From Amanita rubescens (lineage: Eukaryota; Basidiomycota; Agaricomycetes; Agaricales; Amanitaceae), in assembly GCA_015039365.1 (NCBI GenBank), contig WION01000460.1:1-41870 (forward strand): DNA of 41,870 bases, in the 5' to 3' direction. Below the pieces are notes generated by a model. That model ran no database searches and was not told the origin of the DNA. It saw nothing but the letters and a program-made list of their open reading frames with translations. Below are positions 10,474-19,800 of this stretch, in pieces. Numbering within the stretch: position 1 is the stretch's first letter; the number at the start of each line of letters is the position of its first letter. A program made the translations under genes and the position numbers.

Positions 10474-11825
10474 TCATGAATATGGAGGCGGTGGCTCATC
10501 GGTCAACCCTTGTGCCCAATCCGATGATCGCTCCATTTGTAACTGTGAGATTCGTGCCCTAAGCCGACGTATCTGCCTGTGGATGTCCTCCATCTCCCGC
10601 CCTGATTCCTCTCTTTCTACTACTTCTCTAGACGATGACCTCCGGGCAGGCTCGCTCTGCATTGTTTGCCTTGACGCAAGATTCTGCATTTCTCGTTGCG
10701 CAGTCCGGAGACGCATATCGATCTCCATCTGACGCAATGCCCTGAGTTCGTCTCGGTCTCGGTCCTTCAACGTGTTGTCAGGTGCCTGCGGTAGCTCTCG
10801 CCGAACAGGCACCAAGGGTACGGAGCCGCTGGCCAAGTCATACGAAGTGACGATAGAAGCTTGCCCTGGTACTGAGTGAAGGTTGCTCATCGCGTCGTCG
10901 CGGTAGCCCTGGAGTGGTTGTTGATTGAACGAGGCAACGATGGGATCAATCGGCCGTTTCCTTTTTATTCTCGAACGTCGGAAGAGAATCAACATCGCAA
11001 CGAGCGCCAGGCCCCCAAGAACACAACCGACGATGATCCCCACATTGTTCAAGTTGTTGGATGATGAATTATGGGCTGCTGCAGATCCTGAGGTGCCAGT
11101 GACACTGCTGGTGGATAAAGGTGTTGAAGTCGTGGTACTGCCGGCGGATGAAGGCGAGGTAGTGTTATCGGCCCTAGGTTAATGTTAGAACCGCAGTGCG
11201 GATGGGGCGATCACGGAATAGACGTACGTGTATATGGCATAGTCAAAGTTGAGATAAACGTTGATCGGGTAGTCATTCGTCGAGATGACCAGTGTATGCT
11301 TGTCATTCCTAAGATTCTGGGAACTATATGCGGAAACGTTGTACTGATATCCAGGAGCGATCTCACTAGGCTGAGGGCTATAGTAGGTGTGTACGAGGAG
11401 GCCATCGAGGGTGAAATTGCAAGCTGTATTGGACGTAATGCCGCTTGGGAGATCATTTGCGTTTTGGAGAATGAAGAATATCCAGATGGCAACACCTGCA
11501 AAGTAGAGCAGTGATGAATAATCGGGCAAACATTGAAAGAGAATTTCTAACCTGTAAACGAGAATGTAATGTTCATGTTGTTTAGGCCTGGATTGTATGT
11601 TGCAGCTGACCATGTTCCGTCAAAGGCCAGGGACTTGTTCGGATTATACAAACAGCCAGAGCAGTTCACACCATTCCAAGCGCCATTGGGCTGGTAGACG
11701 GGTACCTGACCGGTTACACCGTCGCCATAAGTGTCATCGATGGTTCTGTTGACGAGAACTGCCTGAGTGATACAGACGAAGAGGAGAAGCGTGAGTAAGG
11801 CGAGGACGGTTCGTCTGATGGGCAT
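10474..11825 (-). CDS. Single-pass membrane protein with Ser/Thr stalk, coiled coil and PPxY tail
   Basis: Three minus-strand exons (11825-11552, 11495-11228, 11173-10474; 1,242 nt) give 413 aa. They encode a signal peptide with LLTLLLFVCITQA, an extracellular beta-sandwich region with TIDDTYGDG, a Cys-x2-Cys, several N-glycosylation sequons and TLVISTNDYP, a Ser/Thr-rich stalk, a transmembrane helix containing IIVGCVLGGLALVAMLILF, a basic stop-transfer segment RRSRIKRKR, a charged heptad-like coiled coil and the C-terminus DEPPPPYS. This architecture is common in Agaricomycetes and its ligand is unknown. The terminal PPPPYS is a PY motif, the usual docking site for WW domains of Nedd4/Rsp5 ubiquitin ligases, so turnover or sorting by such a ligase is inferred. 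A decayed tandem copy lies upstream at 12392-13600. Confidence 0.8.
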
Positions 11826-13211
11826 GTTGTAGTCAAAAGTTCTTCATGTACTATGAGCGCCCGTAGTAGGGGAGCTCCACGATTTTCGCAGCTGCGGCTC
11901 TTGTGCGTCAATGTACGTATACCTAACGTAACTTTTGAAACAAATCCAGAGCAAAAACTTGACCAGGTCGCCGTCAATCAAAATTGAAAATAATATAATT
12001 GCCAAAGATGAGAACGTAGCCATGACATCCAAACACTGGATCACCCTCCAATGTGCTTTATAAATTTAAGAAGTGCCAGTGTGTGAGCTACTGTGGCGTA
12101 TGCCGACACCGAATCAAGGAATTATAGAAATCCTCACGTAACCTGACGACGTGATTTAGTTATTATACTCTTCGACCCAGGTATGGGATTTCCCGAGCGG
12201 TGACCGGTGACGCCTCCGCAATTACTCTGGCATAGAATCGGAGGAGGCTCACAGAGCCAAAAAAAAGATCGGAAAAGCGGGGAAGTGAACGTCAAATACA
12301 TTTCATAATTGACCCAAAATACAAACACGAAAGGTGTTGTACATAGTGGTGCCGCGATATACGTACATTTGGTCAAAACATATCGTGACAATCAATCATA
12401 TGCAGGTGGCGGCTCACTGGTCCGATTCGACCGTTGTCCCCAATCCGTCGAGCGATCCACTTGCATATTTTCTATCTGATTGCTAAGTTGACGGATCTGT
12501 TTGCGTATGGTATCCAATTCGCGGTCTTCTAACATCACTTGATGACGAGCCAGCCCCCAGACTGCTGTAGATCGACTGCAGATCGTGCATCTCCAGTTGT
12601 GCGCTCTGGAGACCCTGATGGGCGTCCAGCTGGCGCAAAGGGCGGAGTTCATCTCGGCTCTTCGTGCTGGATGTAAGCTGGGATGGCTGGTATTCTCGCC
12701 GGAAAGGTACAAGCGTTGGGGATTGGCGGGCCAAGTCAGACGAAGGTGAACGGATATGGCTGGATTGATTGAATAATGTTCCAGACTCACGGAGATGTCA
12801 TCGCGGACTATGGGTGGTTGCCGTTGTATTGCCAAAGGACGATGAAGTTCCAGATGGTTGGGTACCAGTGACGCCAGCCAGTGATACTGTTGGTGGACGA
12901 AGATCCTGGCGTTGACGAGGTGGCGTTATCGGGTTCATCGGCCCTGGGTTATTATCAGAACCGCAGATAGGGTGATGACGGAATAAACGTACGTGTAAAT
13001 GGATAGTCAAAATTGAGATACACGGGTCGTCGTTCGTCGAGATGACCATTTCATGCTGGTTGTTGCTTAAACTGGTAACGTTGGGGTAAAATTGCAATTG
13101 TATAGACGTAATGCTGGTTCCGAGCGCGTTTGCGTTTGCGAGAATGAGAAATATCCAGATGGTGACACCTACTTTAAAGTAGAGCAGTGAATGAGTATTT
13201 GAATCGGGGAT

Positions 13212-13486
13212 GGCATTGAACGGGTTCGTCGTTAGTATGAGCAAGATATGTGTCACGTTCATAAACGGCAGTATGCTGATCCTTGCATCAGCCTGTGAAT
13301 GAGTTTTCGAGGAATTTAGAACAACTACAGGTATCCACGGCCATAGGACTCTGAAAGCACCGCATCCCGTCCGATCTGCGCAGTCAACCAGAGTGCCGCC
13401 TAGTTAGTACCACGGTGGGGGACCACGCGGGAATCCTGGGTGCTGTGGTTTTTTCCCGTCTAGGATCAGAAACCACGGGCATTGAA
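13212..13486. mobile_element. 5S rRNA-bearing insertion flanked by 9-bp direct repeats
   Basis: The 9-mer GGCATTGAA occurs at 13212-13220 and again at 13478-13486. The segment between (13221-13477) is absent from the paralogous intron at about 11496-11551, where the equivalent sequence runs straight through CATTGAAAG. It contains about 110 bp of 5' flank, the 118-nt 5S rRNA gene and about 27 bp of 3' flank. The repeats look like a target-site duplication. The presence of 5' flank argues against simple reverse transcription of the mature RNA. Confidence 0.55.
13333..13450 (+). rRNA. 5S ribosomal RNA
   Basis: The sequence begins ATCCACGGCCATAGGACTCT and ends GGGTGCTGTGGTT. It includes the conserved blocks GCATCCCGTCCGATCTG and CCACGGTGGGGGACCACGCG, has the usual basidiomycete length of 118 nt, and is followed by TTTTTT as a Pol III terminator. 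It is a single dispersed copy lying antisense to the surrounding pseudogene. The sequence appears intact, so it may be transcribed. Confidence 0.93.
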
Positions 13487-14577
13487 AGAAAATTTCTAAC
13501 CTGTAAACGAGGATTTAATGCTTATGTTGTTTAGGCCCGGATTGTATGTGCAGCCGACCATGTTCCGTCAAAGGCCAACTTGGACGAGCTGGTAGACGGG
13601 CCACGTGCCATTACATAATGTGAGTGCTGCACCGTGACACCGTCCGCTTACCATCGAACATTTGACAAGTTAACTTACCATCCTGACGTTCTCTACGTCC
13701 CCCAAGATCGAAGGCACAGCGTACCGTGAGCATAACAGTGGCCACCGAACGTTGTCGTGGTATTCCGAACCAGGCTAGTCTAGAATATTCGTCGTGACTC
13801 GAGGAACCAGAGCATCGCTTGCCTTGATTCACCCTCTTTTTTGCTTCTTTTCGCACAACACGTATTGGTCAACGAAACCGGTCGAGGACAGGGCTCAGGC
13901 GGGAAGCGGTCGTTGTGCTACTGCATGATTCTTATTCGTGCTCTCTCCTTGTCGCTCCGCCGCTTGAGCCCCCCCACCGTAGCTCGCATGTTCTTCTCCT
14001 TTCAGGATCGTGGCAGGTCCTCGAACGAGCGCAGCGTTCGACTTGAAGAGCACGGGTCATCTTCAAGCTACGTCGTCCGAATAGAGTAAAAGCAACTGCA
14101 AATCAGGGAGTACATAGTTCATTGGGCCTCTGGTAAGTAGTACCACTCAGACTCTGAGTCAGTCTTGTTACATTCCATTTCAACTATAAATTACACAGGT
14201 CGCAAATATCTTTGAACGCTAAACTTGGACATGGTTACTTGAGTGCGAAGCCCGGCCACTTTCAGGAAAGTAAGTTACTACTGGCATTTATCAAGTTTTG
14301 GGATATAATATTAGCACAATAAGTATAGAGAATTGTCAAGCTAATTATCCGACAAGGGGCAATCCTCACAACTACTATCCTCGAACGGAAATTTAAGTAG
14401 CCGAAGGTAAAAAAGGCGCAGCCAAAAGCCGCAAATCACCCCGTCTAAAGACAGAATTAGCATTCATTAATTCAAGATAAGGTCAAATTTAATAAGCTCT
14501 TACTGTGATTGTTTCGCAGCGAGTGGTCTGAGAAGCCAATCAGCTAACCTCCTCAAAAGCCGGGATTGTTTAGCTAC
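13487..14577. other. Mostly non-coding stretch
   Basis: Apart from the exon 1 relic at about 13500-13600 (described under the pseudogene), I see no gene with recognisable family blocks. The part 14180-14560 is AT-rich and lies downstream of the secreted repeat protein on the minus strand. Confidence 0.4.
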
Positions 14578-14877
14578 TTACCAGACACCGTTGACGACGG
14601 GAAGGTTACCCGCAGAGCCGACAGCTGGAAGGTTACCGACAGAGCCAACGGCGGGAAGGTTACCAACAGAGCCGACAGCTGGAAGGTTACCGACGGAGCC
14701 AACGGCGGGAAGGTTGCCGACAGAGCCGACGACGGGAAGGTTACCGGCATCGCCAAGACTCCCGGGGACACCGCCAATGTTACTGGTAAGGCCCCCGTTG
14801 CCTACAGAGTTGACAGGAGCGGCGGCGACAAAAATGGCAAAGGCGGCCACGGCAACAACAGCGAGTTTGGAGAACAT
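14578..14877 (-). CDS. Small secreted protein with 9-residue repeats
   Basis: The open frame of 99 codons encodes a signal peptide (MFSKLAVVAVAAFAIFVAAA, cleavage near the following PVNS) and then about six tandem units of consensus GNLPAVGSV, separated only by A/V and S/A changes. The units are 27-bp DNA repeats. It contains no cysteine, so it is not a hydrophobin despite the similar leader. The frame ends GVW-stop. A GTAAGT at the end could instead be a donor, but the nearest acceptor (TTCTCAG) gives TGA at once, so the product changes little. Function unknown; a wall-associated or effector-like role is only a guess. Confidence 0.65.
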   Translation of the reverse strand: MFSKLAVVAVAAFAIFVAAAPVNSVGNGGLTSNIGGVPGSLGDAGNLPVVGSVGNLPAVGSVGNLPAVGSVGNLPAVGSVGNLPAVGSAGNLPVVNGVW

Positions 14878-15829
14878 TTTGGTGGTTCAAGGAGTGAGGT
14901 ATTGGTAAAGGAGTGGCAGTGGTTTGCTTGGGGTGCAAGAGTAAGTGAAGCTGCGAGACTTCAAACGGTGATGATGTTTGACGAATACTGGGCTCCCTTT
15001 TATGGGGCAGACAACTGAACAGAGGCGACATATTACCATGCTAAAGCAACGTAAAGTTATGTCACTGGCTCCACCTTTTGTCCGAATTAGCGTGTGCCGC
15101 GCAGGCGAACAAAGTTCACTTACTTACTAGCTATCATTCATTAATCTCTGGTGACGACATGTTGGTGGGAAGCTTGGGTGACGGAATTCCAATCCGAAAT
15201 TGGGAAATTGCTGCATTGACTGAAAAGTATTGCACTTTGGGCTTCCAGCGATCGAGTCTCGTGTCTTGAAGGGAGGAGCTTTGAGCTCTGGAAGCAGGTT
15301 GTTCCCACATGCAGTGCCACCTTACCTCCTCGACGCTTCTGTCATCAGCCCAACAATTACCCTTTTTTTGAACTACCGCCACTCTTCTGCCTTCTTCGCC
15401 TGCGCATCTCCGTGTTAGTTTAGCGTAACGTTATGATCGAATAGGCCTAGTATATGTCGGCTCCATTCGGCTACTCCTGCACGATTAAAGGAGGCCCAGC
15501 ATTCGTTGAATTATTGAAGTTTCCGCCCGACTTCTACTCTTTCTGCTGTACATCAGTGACTAAGCGAATTGAGGTCGTTACCGATGCTACTCCGATCGCT
15601 TGCCAACGTTTCCATCACCTTGCCTACGTGCTACCGGCTGTGCAAACTCGCGCGCCTAGGATACGCTGACAAAGCATGACGTCAAGACAGGCATTCATCT
15701 TGCAAAACCTCCAAAAACCCACCCAAAAAACCCAAACCATCCTGCCACCCACTTGTGAAGAAAGGCGGTTTTCAACCTCCCTCCAGGCTGACGCAGGGCC
15801 AACGCACCGGAATGTTATACCTCCGAGAT
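14878..15829. other. No supportable gene
   Basis: I see only short frames without family resemblance, repeats or RNA structures here. The stretch presumably includes the promoter of the secreted repeat protein. Confidence 0.35.
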
Positions 15830-16790
15830 CGTGCGAGAGACCAAAGAGGCGTCGACGGACTTTTTTCGTCGAATGTCCATCTACGACAAAAAATGAAAAT
15901 GAGAATCAGGTCTAGTTCAAAAGAGGCAAAACGCACCTCGCTCATATGCCCGCGATCTTCTTCCTCAATACCAGGACTGTCTTCTTCCCCATTGAGAACA
16001 TGAAACCTGATCGCTCAACGTCTATCACTCGGCGAAAACGACAAATGGGGCAGATGATGTGTCCTCTCCTCCTCCTGCATCACCAACCCAAGACCAATCT
16101 TCTCCTTATTCTTGTATCTCGGGCCACCTGCAAGGGGTAAAGGGAAGTGTTAACTTTGCAACTGACTTCGAAGAGCGGTGCTACCCACTAGATATCCGTC
16201 TTATAGGAACTTCCCTGATTGCTTTTGTCAAGGGGTCAACGTACAACTCTTTGAAAGTCCTCTTGGCTTTCTCCTCGCCGTCAAGCCAAACCTGCTCTGT
16301 GCTCCCGCCTCTGACAGCTGATTTCCGAATTTCCGACGTAACACGTAACAAGTATATCAAGTATATCGTACTTTGTGAATACAACAATATGAGGCACTGT
16401 GTTTGTCGCTTGTTAGGGGAGCTTGGATGACAGATAATCGTGGAACTCACCACCGCGTCCACAGATTGAAGAATTCCTCCACTCCTCTTTCTGCGACGCG
16501 ATCGCCAGCGACGGGTACTGAGATACAAATCCTGAAAGTATGCTGTCTCGAGTTGGAACATAATGGTCGGGTGCCCAGTTACTCACTGGCAGATGGCATG
16601 AAGTTTGTCTTTGAGCTCCATCATTTGCTCGCGTCCTTCGATGAAACACTTCACTATGTCGAACTTGGCAACCTCGCCAGGCTCGAAGCCTTCCGAGTCG
16701 CGGGCAACGTGAGAGTTAAGGTGGTGATTAGCGTGGGAGGCAGGGTCAAGTACGCCAGGTGGGAATTCTCAACTCTTATCGTTATCCTTA
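15830..16790 (-). pseudogene. 5'-truncated P-loop GTPase relic (copy 1)
   Basis: The minus strand reads as the middle and end of a basidiomycete P-loop GTPase: the G3 region SEGFEPGE, then KFDIVKCFIEGREQ and ELKDKLHAI, an exon with ISVPVAGDRVAERGVEEF, a G4 motif FTKYD (about 16360), and a C-terminal part with EKAKRTFKEL and DPLTKAIREVPIRR. No Walker A (G1) exon is present: homology stops about 35 bp from the start of the divergent intact GTPase gene at 16824. The HAI-W position is changed and frames are not fully consistent. A second copy lies at 22390-23510. Confidence 0.6.
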
Positions 16791-16823
16791 TCGGAAGAAG
16801 TTGTTTTCGACCCCCACACGAGC

Positions 16824-19800
16824 ATGTCGCAGCTGCAACTTGCAAACGCTAATCTTGTAGGGACTCATGAGTCTCACAGATTTCTTCTCTAATACTCGAG
16901 CAGGCTATTGAGCGCTTTCGAATCTTGGTCATCGGTAACGCCAACGCCGGCAAGACAACCATTCTGAAGAAGGTGTGCCATGCCCAGGGTCGTGAACCGA
17001 TTTGTTTCAATAGAGATGGTGAACCGGTGTGTCACCTGCTTTTCTGAATGTCGCCAAGGCTTAGTATTCATTCGCCCTTGTTAGATTGCTGCAGAGTTGA
17101 AACCGGATGCCTCGGTGTGTTTCGGATGTATCTGTATCCCGGGCCTTCTTTTATGACAAATCAATGCAATTTCGCAGCGCGGAGAACATGATATAGAAGA
17201 CAGTTTTCAATATCCAACAGCTCACGGCTTCATTTTTCACGATTCCCGTGGGTTCGAGGCAGGTGCTACTGGCGAACTGGATAATGTTACAGATTTCATA
17301 AAGAAACGAGCTGAGAGAGAGGAATTGAAGGATCGGCTTCATGCAATTTGGTGCGCTAAGATCTGCAACATATTGTAATTTTCTGAATTTTCTCCTGCCG
17401 CTCAGGTATTGCATCCCGACTAGCAATGATAGACCGATGACGGAAGCGGGGAAGAAATTATTTGAGATTGACACCGGAAACGGTTGGCAAACGTCTGCAT
17501 CACCTACTAAACGCATTGCTTATTCTAATACAAGTTCCTGTCATTGCGATCTTCACGAAAATGGATGGTCTCGAAGACAGGGCGTTTAACCGGCTAGCAA
17601 TGGATGGTATTTTCGACGAAGAGAAGGCCACGGCCGAGGCAAAAGCTACATTCGAACGCAACTATCTGGAGCCACTTGAAGCGGTAAAGCACAAGCCGTG
17701 CCATACCATAAAACTACGCGGTATGTTGCTCACATCGACGGTAACAGCGACAAGCTCGACCATTCTCCACACAGACATGGACAAGGAAGGCACTATTTGC
17801 GACGAGCTGATCCTGAGGACATCACAGGCCCTCGACGGCGATGCTCTAAAGTTGTTCTGTCTCTCAATCCTTCGGAATGATATGGAATCTCGTATCAAAG
17901 ATGTTATCAACAAGTGGGCCATTGCCTCTTCCTCCCAGATAACCAGTAACTGATACGATACTACAGGATAATTATACCAAAGGCAAAAGGTGAGGAAAAC
18001 ATCGACTATGTCTTCGATCGGTAACTATCGTTCTCCCTTAGAGGCTCGTGAATCGGTCTCGTTTTCGAATGAACAAGCAAAATCGTTGTTCTGCGACGTG
18101 ATGTGTCGCTTTCCGCACATGCTGGTACGCATGCACACTCGTTATATTTAATTATTCACTCCCGTGCTTACAAATGTCAACAATCCCGCCACAGCCCGTA
18201 CGTAATAGTTATATCGCCTGCCCTTCCTCTGCTAATCATCCTTGGCAGAGTGTGAGCGTCCTTGCGTCAGTCGATGACATCTGGAAGCTATTAATCACCC
18301 AATTACCTTGCATCACTCTCAGTTTGTAAGTACCTCATTGCCCTGATTGTCATTGCTTGTCCTATTCGTCATGATACTCAAACGCAACATGAACTTCAGG
18401 AAGTAGGTCTTAGGCTACCGTGACGTTCCTGGGGGTAAGGTCATCACTGATACCCTCGTTCGCTCCTCCCCTCCATAGAAGGTATGTAACTGGTTATTTG
18501 GGAGGGAACTAGCTTGCTTTATCAACTTTTTTCATCTTCGCAGCTAGTGAGTTCTTCACTACGGTTGATACTCTGATGGTGCTTATGGAAATATTCCTTA
18601 TCGGTTGTCCACAGATTGTGAGTGCTGTGGATGTTCAATTTGGCTGTACATTGTTGATAATGTTGATGACAGCATGTGAGGTCTTGATCATTTTTTGAGT
18701 GGTGAATGTCTCATTCAATCTTATTGGATATAGAATGTGAGTCTCTCTGACAGTTGTGTGCTCTAGTTCTTGGCTATAGTGATTAATTAATAATTACTTG
18801 GTATCTATAGATGGCAAGTTATTCATGACACTAGTACTGCACTCACTGTGCCTGACCATATGATTCAACTAATCTTCAGGATGTGAGTATAGGCTACATC
18901 AATGACATAACCATCTGCACTCCCTAATGTTGTGCCCAACTTTTATTCAAACCATACAGGAAGTGGGTGTGCTTGTGTTGATACACTGGGGACATATAAT
19001 CTTACACTGCATCACCAGAATGTGAACTTTATTTGGACCTTTGATGGCATACATCATCTACTTACAATCATTCCTGGATTGGTGTATATCAGGCTGTGAG
19101 TTGGAATGTTCCTCAACCCAATCACAGTGGTGTACCAATGGCCTCATCATGGCATTGAACAGGTTGATGTAAGTTTTGGCTTGGTGCTCTCTCACTGAGT
19201 TACAAATGCTGTATTTGAAGGCTGTATGTACTATCCTACACCAACAATTTCAAACTTAACTAATAAATACTTTGTCTGATTTGCAGGCGGTATATGTCAT
19301 CTGCTCTTCATGACCACTTATTGATTGTTGCATTGGTCAATACTTGGCATTGCAGTGTGTAAGTTTGTTCCATCATCAGCATCACCAACTTCTGATATGT
19401 GGTGTAGGAGGTATGTGATTAGTTTGTCCTTTATTTTTGAATGACATTGGGGTGGATATCAGACTGTATATATAATTGTGGGTTTACTTTTACCAGCAAT
19501 TAGCAGATCATATTTGCATTTGCTTATAACTCACATATCTACTTTGCACCACTGGTGTGCTCTTCACAGGATGTGAATTTGCAATTTTTCTGTTGTGACC
19601 AGCCCCTCACAGCTTACCTCTGCTCTTCACAGCAAGTGAGTTTCTGACTTTTCTGTTGTGATCAGCCCCTCACAGCTCACCTCTGCTCTTCACAGCAAGT
19701 GAGTTGCTGACTTTTCTGTTGTGATCAGCCCCTCACAGCTCACCTCTGCTCTTCACAGTTTGTGAGTTTCTGACTTTTCTGTTGTGATCAGCCCCTCACA

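Larger units (their letters stand above)
12392..13600 (-). pseudogene. Decayed tandem copy of the PPxY membrane protein, split by a 5S rRNA insertion
   Basis: Segments match the three exons of the gene at 10474-11825. The exon 1 end is at about 13500-13600, exon 2 at about 13220-12960 (GVTIWIFLILANAN, HEMVISTNDDP), and exon 3 is a coiled-coil and PPPAYD tail ending at 12392. The signal-peptide part is unrecognisable, the segment from the stalk to the membrane helix is largely deleted, and the coding parts lie in three frames. Exons 1 and 2 are separated by an extra piece that contains a 5S rRNA gene. The region 11826-12391 between the copies holds nothing I can name. Confidence 0.75.

Noticed and set aside
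14578..14877. Hydrophobin
   Set aside because: The leader resembles hydrophobin leaders, but there are no cysteines and no hydrophobin exon downstream on the minus strand.
17462..17953. Stop at 17953 as the end of the GTPase gene
   Set aside because: The frame can be closed there, but splicing at the GTGGGC donor (17914) to the acceptor before 17967 and then to 18042 keeps the frame and leads with correct phase into FCDVMCRFPHML and the micro-exons, so the longer gene is preferred.
18735..18790. Extra micro-exon inside 18737-18810 at GACAG-TT-GTGTGC
   Set aside because: The gap would be 2 nt and break phase; the 74-nt intron is within the normal range.
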